Assembly (NCBI RefSeq): GCF_019392335.1
Contig: NZ_JAHXRQ010000007.1
Span: 1-64,000, forward strand
Direction of reading: 5' to 3'
DNA from: Mameliella sp. CS4
GTDB lineage: Bacteria > Pseudomonadota > Alphaproteobacteria > Rhodobacterales > Rhodobacteraceae
Length of the DNA stretch: 64,000 nt
Positions 57,338 to 64,000 of this stretch are shown in pieces; the first letter of the stretch is position 1; the number at the start of each line of letters is the position of its first letter. Below the pieces are notes generated by a model. It did no database searches and was not told where the DNA came from. It was given only the letters and a program-made list of their open reading frames with translations. The position numbers were made by a program, and so were the translations under genes.

Positions 57338-57496
57338 CGCGCAGGCCCTTTCACCCCAATCCGGCGGCGACGATAGACCCACATCGCCGGAATGAACAGG
57401 ACCACAGACCAGCTCTCTCCCCGGGCTGCCATGCCAGGAGCGCCCCCTGTTTCTTCTCTCTGAAAATACTCAAAACCGGGGCCGCAGGGCCCGCTT

Positions 57497-57518
57497 CGCG
57501 CGCCCGCCAGGGCGCGCG
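57497..57518 (-). terminator. Hairpin downstream of methylmalonyl-CoA mutase
   Basis: CGCGCGCCC, loop of four, GGGCGCGCG: nine perfect pairs, 35 nt past the scpA stop. On the - strand a second GC hairpin and then GGTTTTGAGTATTTT follow at 57466-57490, so transcription probably ends within this stretch. Confidence 0.5.
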
Positions 57519-57552
57519 CGGATCGGCCCGCGTCAGCGGGCCGAAACCCAAT

Positions 57553-59691
57553 TCAGGCCGCGTCAGCGCGGGCGTCGCGGATCAGCCGCAGGATATCCTG
57601 CGCCGCTTCGGGGATGTTGGTGCCCGGGCCAAAGATCGCCTTGACCCCCGCGTTGTAGAGGAACTCGTAGTCCTGATGCGGGATCACCCCGCCGCAGATC
57701 ACGATGATGTCGCCCGCGCCCTGCGCCTGCAGTTCCTTGACCAGCTGCGGCGCCAGCGTCTTGTGGCCCGCCGCCTGGCTGGAAATGCCGATCACATGCA
57801 CGTCGTTGTCGATGGCGTCCTGCGCCGCCTCTTCGGGCGTCTGGAACAGCGGGCCGACGTCGACGTCGAAGCCGATGTCGGCAAAGGCCGTGGCGATCAC
57901 CTTGGCGCCCCGGTCATGGCCGTCCTGGCCCATCTTGACCACCAGCATGCGCGGACGGCGTCCCTCGGCCTCGGCGAAATCCTCGACCGATTTCTGGATG
58001 GCGGCAAAGCCCTCGTCGCCCTCGTAGGCGGCGCCGTAGACGCCCGCCAGTGTCTTGACCTCGGCGCGGTGACGGCCGAATTCCTTTTCCATTGCCATGC
58101 TGATCTCTCCGACAGAGGCACGCGCGCGGGCCGCTTCGACCGCCGCGTCCAAAAGATTCCCCCCTTCTTTCGCCCGGCGCGTCACCTCGTCCAGCGCCGC
58201 CTGGCAGGCCGCCTCGTCACGGGTGGCCCGGATCTTTTCCAGGCGCGCCACCTGGCTTTCACGCACCTTCTGGTTGTCGATGTCGAGGATATCCAGGTCC
58301 TCTTCCTTCTCCAGCCGGTACTTGTTCACGCCCACGATCACGTCGTCGCCCCGGTCGATGTCGGCCTGGCGTCGGGCGGCGGTTTCCTCGATCCGCAGCT
58401 TGGGCATGCCGCTTTCGACGGCGCGGGTCATGCCGCCCATCTCGTCCACTTCCTCGATCAGCTTCCAGGCCTCTTCGGCCAGGTCATGGGTCAGCTTCTC
58501 GACGTAGTAGGACCCGGCCAGCGGGTCGACCACCTTGGTCACGCCGGTTTCCTCCTGCAGGACCAGCTGGGTGTTGCGGGCGATGCGGGCGCTAAAATCG
58601 GTGGGCAGGGCAATCGCCTCGTCCAGCGCGTTGGTGTGCAGCGACTGGGTGCCGCCGAGGACCGCCGACATCGCCTCATAGGCCGTGCGGATCACGTTGT
58701 TGTAAGGGTCCTGTTCGGCCAGCGAAACGCCGGAAGTCTGGCAGTGCGTGCGCAGCATCTTGGAGCGCGGGTTCTGCGCGCCCAGTTCCGTCATGATGCG
58801 ATGCCAGAGCATCCGCGCCGCGCGCAGCTTGGCCACCTCCATGAAAAAGTTCTTGCCGATGGCAAAGAAGAACGACAACCGCCCGGCAAACTTGTCGATG
58901 TCCATCCCCGCGTCCATCGCGGTCTTCACGTATTCCTTGCCGTCCGCGAGTGTGAAGGCCAGCTCCTGCACCAGGTTCGCGCCCGCCTCCTGCATGTGGT
59001 AGCCGGAGATGGAAATCGAGTTGAATTTCGGCATCTCGTTCGAGGTGTATTCGATGATGTCCGAGATGATCCGCATCGAAGGCGCGGGCGGATAGATATA
59101 GGTGTTGCGGACCATGAACTCCTTGAGGATGTCGTTCTGGATGGTCCCGGACAGCACCGACTTGTCGTGGCCCTGCTCCTCTCCCGTGACGATGAAACTG
59201 GCCAGCACCGGGATCACCGCGCCATTCATGGTCATCGAGACCGAGACCTTGTCCAGCGGGATGCCGTCGAAGAGGATCTTCATGTCCTCGACGCTGTCGA
59301 TGGCGACACCGGCCTTGCCCACGTCGCCGACCACGCGCGGGTGGTCGCTGTCATAGCCCCGGTGGGTGGCAAGGTCGAAGGCGACCGAGACCCCCTGCTG
59401 ACCGGCGGCGAGGCCGCGGCGGTAGAAGGCGTTGCTCTCCTCCGCGGTCGAGAACCCGGCATACTGCCGGATGGTCCAGGGGCGTCCGGCATACATCGTC
59501 GCCTTGACGCCGCGGGTAAAGGGCTCTGCCCCCGGAAGGGTGCCCATGTGGGGCAGGCCCTCGGTGTCGGCAGCGGTATAAAGCGGCTTGACCGCAATCC
59601 CTTCGAGCGTGTTCCAGGTCAGGTCATCCAGGGGGCGGCCCCGCAGTTCCTTTTCAGCCGTCTCGCGCCAGCTTTCGGGCAGATCCGTCAT
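57553..59691 (-). CDS. scpA: Methylmalonyl-CoA mutase, adenosylcobalamin-dependent
   Basis: 712 residues from the internal ATG at 59691 ([16 protein letters not shown]), which follows AGAGAGGACG; a start at 59718 is possible. It converts (R)-methylmalonyl-CoA to succinyl-CoA. The substrate barrel shows [20 protein letters not shown] and [16 protein letters not shown], and the C-terminal cobalamin domain has the base-off histidine motif D-x-H-x-x-G in [13 protein letters not shown] (about 602-614), followed by the [14 protein letters not shown] and ICGGVIP loops. Single-chain form. With pccA, about 2.6 kb upstream on the same strand, it completes the propionyl-CoA route. Confidence 0.96.
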   Translation of the reverse strand: MTDLPESWRETAEKELRGRPLDDLTWNTLEGIAVKPLYTAADTEGLPHMGTLPGAEPFTRGVKATMYAGRPWTIRQYAGFSTAEESNAFYRRGLAAGQQGVSVAFDLATHRGYDSDHPRVVGDVGKAGVAIDSVEDMKILFDGIPLDKVSVSMTMNGAVIPVLASFIVTGEEQGHDKSVLSGTIQNDILKEFMVRNTYIYPPAPSMRIISDIIEYTSNEMPKFNSISISGYHMQEAGANLVQELAFTLADGKEYVKTAMDAGMDIDKFAGRLSFFFAIGKNFFMEVAKLRAARMLWHRIMTELGAQNPRSKMLRTHCQTSGVSLAEQDPYNNVIRTAYEAMSAVLGGTQSLHTNALDEAIALPTDFSARIARNTQLVLQEETGVTKVVDPLAGSYYVEKLTHDLAEEAWKLIEEVDEMGGMTRAVESGMPKLRIEETAARRQADIDRGDDVIVGVNKYRLEKEEDLDILDIDNQKVRESQVARLEKIRATRDEAACQAALDEVTRRAKEGGNLLDAAVEAARARASVGEISMAMEKEFGRHRAEVKTLAGVYGAAYEGDEGFAAIQKSVEDFAEAEGRRPRMLVVKMGQDGHDRGAKVIATAFADIGFDVDVGPLFQTPEEAAQDAIDNDVHVIGISSQAAGHKTLAPQLVKELQAQGAGDIIVICGGVIPHQDYEFLYNAGVKAIFGPGTNIPEAAQDILRLIRDARADAA

Positions 59692-59714
59692 CGTCTCGTC
59701 CTCTCTTAAAGTCT

Positions 59715-60602
59715 TCATGGCAGCCGTGTCCGGGTCTCTGTCCCGGTTGACGGCTGCGGGGTCTCTGTCAGTGTGGCCAGCCCGTCGGCGCCCGCGCGCA
59801 GCCAGGCCAGATCCTGTTCGTAAGCATGGCGCAGGCGCGCCGATTGAACGTCGTCGAAGGGCGACCAGCGCGTCGGCACCGGGGCCTCTTTCAGGCCGCC
59901 CGTGTCTTCTCCGCGCGCCTCGAGCGCCGCGTGCAGGGCGGTGGTGTCGGGACGGCGGTTTTCCAGGAACCGCCCAGTTTCCGCCAGCGGCAGGTCCGTG
60001 ACGCCGGTCATGACCTGCAACAGCAGGTCGGGACGGTCAGCGAAACATTCGAAGGGGGTGACCTGGATCTGCGCGTCGGGACAGGCGCAGGCCAGGTCCG
60101 TGATGACCGCCCGCCAGCTGCGCGTGCCCTGCGCCAGCGCGGCAATCGCCTCGGGCGCCGGGCGCGACTGCCCGCGCGGCACCAGGTAGGCCACAACGGA
60201 AGCCCACCAGTGATCCAGCGAGCGGATTTGTAGTGTGATCCGCACCGCGCCGCCCGCCGCCGAGGACAGGCGTGCCATCCTTTCGCCGATGGCCGGGTAC
60301 AGGGCCTGCTGCCGCAGGCAGTTGCGCGCGGTCCCGATCATGTTCTCATCGGTGATGACCAGGTGACGCAGGCCAAGACCACGGGATTTTTCAAGGTTCA
60401 CGCCAAGGCGCCCGGCAGCGCGGCGGGCGGCCTCTGGCGTCTCTGGTCGTTCGACCACGTCGAAGAGCAGGCCGTTGCGCGTCCTGCGCGGCCCCCAGAA
60501 GCCGATTCCGCGCGGCTTGAGCGCGGCCCCATGCGTGCGCAGGTAGGCCTGGAAACTGGTGGTGGCGGTGCGATGGGCACCGGCGTGCAGGATGATGTCC
60601 AT
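59715..60602 (-). CDS. Sulfotransferase-like protein
   Basis: 295 residues. The N-terminal [19 protein letters not shown] has the form of the 5'-phosphosulfate loop of PAPS-dependent sulfotransferases (usually HxGxxKTGTTxLQ), with arginine for lysine. [11 protein letters not shown] and [18 protein letters not shown] correspond to the later 3'-phosphate-binding region (R-x-x-x-x-x-x-S like). Such proteins modify glycans or surface polymers in marine bacteria. It ends 23 nt before the chosen scpA start. A link with the mutase is more likely one of position than of pathway. Confidence 0.7.
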   Translation of the reverse strand: MDIILHAGAHRTATTSFQAYLRTHGAALKPRGIGFWGPRRTRNGLLFDVVERPETPEAARRAAGRLGVNLEKSRGLGLRHLVITDENMIGTARNCLRQQALYPAIGERMARLSSAAGGAVRITLQIRSLDHWWASVVAYLVPRGQSRPAPEAIAALAQGTRSWRAVITDLACACPDAQIQVTPFECFADRPDLLLQVMTGVTDLPLAETGRFLENRRPDTTALHAALEARGEDTGGLKEAPVPTRWSPFDDVQSARLRHAYEQDLAWLRAGADGLATLTETPQPSTGTETRTRLP

Positions 60603-60770
60603 CAGGCGATGCCCCCCTCTCGTGACCCCGTGGCGCAGGCTGCGCCGGGGTCCTGGAACGGGCCTGACCCTGCGCAGAGGCGGGTGAGGATGCCGTTAAA
60701 AATAAAATTTTTCCGGGCACTGGCGCGGGAAAGCTGTGCAGTCCGCCGGTCCGCGCTTATATCTTGTCCC

Positions 60771-61214
60771 ATGCATGGATTGACCCGACTGATCGCCGCT
60801 GCCCTGATGGGCGCCTTTGCCAGTACCTCGGCCTCCCAGGGGGCCGAGACAACGGAGGACTTCGAGATGATCCGTCCCGCAGCCGAAACCTCGCTTGAGG
60901 ACTGGCTGTGGATCAAGCGGCCTGTGGTCGTCTTTGCCGACAGCCCCGCCGACCCACGGTATGTCGAACAGATAAACCTGATCACCGAACGGCTGACCGC
61001 GCTGGAAGAGCGCGACGTGGTGGTGATCACCGACACCGACCCCGGCGCCCGCAGTTCGACCCGGCAGAAACTGCGCCCGCGCGGTTTCATGCTGGCGATC
61101 ATCGCCAAGGACGGCAGCATCGTGACCCGCAAGCCTGGCCCCTGGTCGGTGCGCGAAATCTCACGCTCGATCGACAAGCTGCCGCTGCGCCAGCAGGAAC
61201 AGCGCGACAGGTAG
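60771..61214 (+). CDS. DUF4174-like periplasmic protein
   Basis: 147 residues from the ATG at 60771. A signal peptide (HGLTRLIAAALMGAFASTSA) is followed by a thioredoxin-like small domain (about 45-140: LEDWLWIKRPVVVFADSPAD, RYVEQINLI, ERDVVVITDTDPGA, LRPRGFMLAIIAKDG and VTRKPGPWSVREISRSID). The order agrees with DUF4174, a family of thioredoxin-fold proteins without the C-x-x-C pair; no cysteine is present in the mature part. AT-rich DNA at 60690-60715 may hold its promoter. It converges on the lipoprotein gene across a set of palindromes. Confidence 0.75.
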   Translation: MHGLTRLIAAALMGAFASTSASQGAETTEDFEMIRPAAETSLEDWLWIKRPVVVFADSPADPRYVEQINLITERLTALEERDVVVITDTDPGARSSTRQKLRPRGFMLAIIAKDGSIVTRKPGPWSVREISRSIDKLPLRQQEQRDR

Positions 61215-61222
61215 GCCCGGCG

Positions 61223-61290
61223 CCAAGGCCTTTGCAAAGGCCTTGGACAAGCGGTTTTGAAACCGCTTGCAAGCCGCTTGCAAGCGGCTT
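61223..61290. repeat. Three successive palindromes between convergent genes
   Basis: A 24-base perfect palindrome (61223-61246, CCAAGGCCTTTGCAAAGGCC with its ending), a 10-bp stem with a 2-base centre (61248-61269, CAAGCGGTTT / AAACCGCTTG) and a 20-base perfect palindrome (61271-61290, AAGCCGCTTGCAAGCGGCTT) follow each other almost without gaps, just after the DUF4174 stop. The second and third share the CAAGCGG/CCGCTTG core. Probably a bidirectional terminator region; other uses are possible. Confidence 0.9.
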
Positions 61291-61302
61291 TGCCGGCCCC
61301 GT

Positions 61303-61821
61303 TCAGACGTTGCCGCGCAGGAAAAAGGCGATCTGCGACGGCCGGTGCAGCAGCACCAGCGCGTTGCTGGCCGGATCGTAGATCATCACCGTCTCGTCCG
61401 ACATCAGCGCCAGGTAGACATCGGCCTGAAAGCTCGCGTCCATGCAGGCGCGCGCCGGACCGACAAAGCTGGAGATCAGGCCAAGCCCCTCGTAGAGATT
61501 GACCGACATCAGCCCCTCGGACACCATGTTGGGCGTCATGCCGGGGATTTCGAAGGCCACCGCGCGGCCCTGGGACAGCAGGCGCTGCCCCGCGTGCAGG
61601 TCGTCCACCCGCCGCAGAGGACCGGAGGCGCGCAGCTCGCCAGAGATCGTATCGAAGATCGCCGCCGTGCATGTCCCGCGCGAGGTAAAATCCCGTGTCT
61701 GCGCCAGGAAAACCCAGCCGCCCAACTGCGCGCGCACCGCCTCTTCGGTATCGAGGCGGAAACAGCCCGTCAGCAGCCCCCCGAGGGCCGCGAAAACCGC
61801 CATATGCCGAAGGATTCGCAC
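61303..61821 (-). CDS. Predicted lipoprotein of unknown function
   Basis: 172 residues from a GTG at 61821, which gives a 20-residue lipoprotein signal (RILRHMAVFAALGGLLTG then Cys, lipobox LTGC). An ATG at 61848 or 61803 in the same frame is also possible. The mature part (GGWVFLAQTRDFTSRGTC, GMTPNMVSEGLMSVNLYEGL, ARACMDASF) has two further cysteines and a beta-rich look. No family recognised. It lies 81 nt downstream of the small membrane protein gene and may be part of a pccA-led transcript. Confidence 0.65.
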   Translation of the reverse strand: MRILRHMAVFAALGGLLTGCFRLDTEEAVRAQLGGWVFLAQTRDFTSRGTCTAAIFDTISGELRASGPLRRVDDLHAGQRLLSQGRAVAFEIPGMTPNMVSEGLMSVNLYEGLGLISSFVGPARACMDASFQADVYLALMSDETVMIYDPASNALVLLHRPSQIAFFLRGNV

Positions 61822-61902
61822 CAGACCGCCCTGCCCCGTTGCCCGCATTCGTTGCGGGCAGGCTAGCGCCAAGGCGTTTAGGATCCGTTGCCGAAGGCCG
61901 GG

Positions 61903-62325
61903 TCATAGGCCGTCCCCCGGGTCCACCTGCGGCGCGTCGCCTTGGAGGCTCAGATGCAGGGCAACGCCGCCGATCGCGTACATCAGGCCATAGCCCAGCA
62001 GGCTGCCGGCCCCGGCCGCCAGCATCCGGAAATAGACAGCGCAAAAGACCAGCGTCATGACCGCCAGCACCACAAATGGCCCGCCCAGGTAGAACCCCCA
62101 GCCGGGCACCAGGTCCAGCAAGGCCGCCAGCAGCGCCAGGTAGACGGCATAGCCGGTCCCCACCGAGACGATGGAAACCGCCAACGCGCTGCCGACGAAA
62201 AACGCGTTGCCGCCCTCTGTCGGCACCACGAACCACAGGCCGACCGCCACCACCCCCGACACCACCAACCCGGCGACAAACGCCAGGCTGTGCATGAGCC
62301 AGATGCGGAGGGCGCGGCGGACCAT
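61903..62325 (-). CDS. Small four-helix membrane protein
   Basis: 140 residues. Four hydrophobic segments are visible (about 10-33, 42-68, 73-100 and 103-125), with a short basic N-terminus (VRRALRIW) and an acidic C-terminal tail. No family recognised. It begins three bases after the pccA stop, so the two genes are almost surely co-transcribed; I recall such small membrane genes between propionyl-CoA genes in Rhodobacteraceae, but no function. Confidence 0.7.
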   Translation of the reverse strand: MVRRALRIWLMHSLAFVAGLVVSGVVAVGLWFVVPTEGGNAFFVGSALAVSIVSVGTGYAVYLALLAALLDLVPGWGFYLGGPFVVLAVMTLVFCAVYFRMLAAGAGSLLGYGLMYAIGGVALHLSLQGDAPQVDPGDGL

Positions 62326-62328
62326 GCC

Positions 62329-64000
62329 TTATTCGAACTCCATGATGACGTCGTCGACGGCCAGGCTGTCGCCCGGTCCGGCGTTGATCTTGGCCACCAC
62401 GCCCTTCTTCTCGGCGCGCAGGATGTTTTCCATCTTCATCGCCTCGACGGTGCAGAGCGCCTGCCCCTCCTGGACCTCCTGCCCCTCTTCGACGTTGATC
62501 TTCACGATCAGGCCGGGCATCGGGCAGAGCAGCATCCTGGAGGTGTCGGGCGGCAGTTTCTCGGGCATGAGTCGGGCCAGTTCGGCCTGCCGGGGCGAGC
62601 GCACATGGACGCGCAGGTCGGCGCCCCGGGTGCGCAGGCGGAAGCCATGCGTGACCTTGTCGACCTTCAGCACCAGCGGCGCGCCGTTCAGCGTCATATG
62701 GGCCAGCGTGTCGCCCGGGGTCCAGTTGCCCTCGACCCGCAGGCTGGAGCCATCGGCGAATTTGACCGTGGAGCCATCGGGATCGGCGTCGATGACGACA
62801 TCGTAATCGACCCCCTGCAGGCTGACGACCCAGTCGCTGCCGACGCGGCGTTCATGGTTGCCCAGGCGCCCGGTGACGCGGGTGCGCCGGATCTCGGCCA
62901 CGCGGTTCATCGCCGCCGCCGCTGCCGCGACGCGCTTCAGCTCATCCTCACCCAGGGTCACGCCCTCGAAACCCTCGGGGTATTCCTCGGCGATGAAAGC
63001 GGTGGTCATGTCGCCCGAGATGAACTTGGGGTGATCCATGACGGCGGCGACGAAGGGCAGGTTGTGGCCGATGCCCTCGACCTCGAAACTGTCCAGCGCG
63101 TTGCGCATGGTCTCGATGGCGGCGTCCCGCGTCTTGCCCCAGGTGCAGAGCTTGGCGATCATCGGGTCATAATACATGCTGATCTCGCCGCCCTCGTAGA
63201 CGCCGGTATCGTTGCGCACGATGCCCTCGCCCAGCGGGCCTTGCTCTGGCGGACGATAGCGGGTCAGGCGCCCGATCGAGGGCAGGAAGCCGCGGTACGG
63301 GTCCTCGGCATACAGCCGGTTCTCGATGGCCCAGCCGTTGATCTGCACGTCGTCCTGAGTGATGCTCAGCGGCTCGCCATTGGCGACGCGGATCATCTGT
63401 TCGACCAGGTCGACGCCGGTGATCAGTTCCGTGACCGGATGTTCCACCTGCAGGCGGGTGTTCATTTCCAGGAAGTAGAAATTCTTTTCCCCGTCGACGA
63501 TGAATTCCACCGTGCCCGCGCTGGCATAACCCACGGCCTTGGCCAGGGCGACAGACTGTTCGCCCATCGCCTTGCGCGTTTCGGGGTCAAGGAAGGGGCT
63601 GGGCGCCTCTTCGACGACCTTCTGGTTGCGGCGCTGGATCGAGCATTCGCGCTCGTTCAGGTAGATGCCGTTGCCATGTGCGTCACAGAGCACCTGGATC
63701 TCGATATGGCGCGGCTGCGTCACGAATTTCTCGATAAAGATCCGATCGTCGCCAAAGCTGCTGGCCGCCTCGTTCTTGGACGATTGAAAGCCCTCGCGCG
63801 CCTCGTCATCGTTCCAGGCGATGCGCATGCCCTTGCCGCCACCGCCCGCGCTGGCCTTGATCATGACCGGGTAGCCGATCTGGTTCGAGATTTTCACGGC
63901 CTCCTCGGCATCCTCGATCAGACCCATGTAGCCGGGGACCGTGTTGACCTTGGCCTCCTGGGCGATCTTCTTGGAGGTGATCTTGTCGCCCATCGCCTCG
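62329..64000 (-). CDS. pccA: Propionyl-CoA carboxylase alpha subunit, 3' part
   Basis: About 556 C-terminal residues are in the window; the N-terminal biotin-carboxylase portion is cut off by the window edge. The ATP-grasp part is seen in IKASAGGGGKGMRI, ERECSIQRRNQKVVEEAPS, and EMNTRLQVEHPVTE. A middle BT domain follows (about 360-480 of the visible part). The C-terminal biotinyl domain carries the attachment lysine in EAMKMENI. The extended middle region and linked scpA favour propionyl-CoA over acetyl-CoA or methylcrotonyl-CoA carboxylase. The product (S)-methylmalonyl-CoA is the precursor, after epimerisation, of the mutase substrate. Confidence 0.93.
   Translation of the reverse strand, partial: EAMGDKITSKKIAQEAKVNTVPGYMGLIEDAEEAVKISNQIGYPVMIKASAGGGGKGMRIAWNDDEAREGFQSSKNEAASSFGDDRIFIEKFVTQPRHIEIQVLCDAHGNGIYLNERECSIQRRNQKVVEEAPSPFLDPETRKAMGEQSVALAKAVGYASAGTVEFIVDGEKNFYFLEMNTRLQVEHPVTELITGVDLVEQMIRVANGEPLSITQDDVQINGWAIENRLYAEDPYRGFLPSIGRLTRYRPPEQGPLGEGIVRNDTGVYEGGEISMYYDPMIAKLCTWGKTRDAAIETMRNALDSFEVEGIGHNLPFVAAVMDHPKFISGDMTTAFIAEEYPEGFEGVTLGEDELKRVAAAAAAMNRVAEIRRTRVTGRLGNHERRVGSDWVVSLQGVDYDVVIDADPDGSTVKFADGSSLRVEGNWTPGDTLAHMTLNGAPLVLKVDKVTHGFRLRTRGADLRVHVRSPRQAELARLMPEKLPPDTSRMLLCPMPGLIVKINVEEGQEVQEGQALCTVEAMKMENILRAEKKGVVAKINAGPGDSLAVDDVIMEFE

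Overview
The window looks like a chromosomal segment of a Rhodobacterales (Roseobacter-type) alphaproteobacterium. The reasons are the high GC, a short proline-tRNA ligase without the large editing insert, the glyQ / small membrane protein / glyS arrangement, a flagellin of the short alphaproteobacterial type, and paired propionyl-CoA carboxylase and methylmalonyl-CoA mutase genes.

Left third (1-21,071). The window opens in the 3' end of an IS630-type transposase whose terminal repeat abuts a 5'-truncated, frameshifted RTX gene. Twelve intact RTX genes follow head to tail on the + strand. Each encodes a variable N-terminal beta-helix domain (repeats of the form N-x-G-x-I), a calcium-binding RTX ladder, and a nearly constant C-terminal block ending in DDFVL, as expected of type I secretion substrates. 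No type I secretion genes are visible. The N-terminal domains fall into two types that largely alternate. The RTX ladder has exactly 16 nonapeptides in ten genes, 14 in one and 22 in another, so every change is an even number.

Middle (21,191-44,742) is mostly housekeeping: a hemerythrin-domain protein; a secreted SPOR/peptidoglycan-binding protein whose trypsin-like domain has lost its catalytic triad; glyQ-orf-glyS; a divergent PPDK-like protein; a SleB-type cell-wall hydrolase; folB-folP-glmM; a small group with a serine hydrolase; proS; a membrane-anchored pentapeptide-repeat protein containing an 11-copy 30-nt repeat and a 24-bp perfect inverted repeat; and an AI-2E-type permease - hdaA - ppk operon.

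An accessory stretch (about 44.9-52.9 kb) lies between ppk and ppx. It holds a translationally coupled ATP-grasp ligase and papain-like protein (the best candidate here for an uncharacterised enzyme pair), a small DUF3892-like gene, a GNAT acetyltransferase, a decayed LuxR-type regulator, a C-terminally truncated Rid-family gene, and a flagellin gene with its own candidate sigma-54 promoter and a strong terminator.

Right end (52,954-64,000): ppx; an EEP-family nuclease/phosphatase; a DjlA-like co-chaperone; a VOC protein; methylmalonyl-CoA mutase (scpA); a sulfotransferase-like protein; a DUF4174 protein; a lipoprotein; a small membrane protein; and the 3' part of propionyl-CoA carboxylase alpha (pccA). 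scpA and pccA together form the propionate to succinyl-CoA route.
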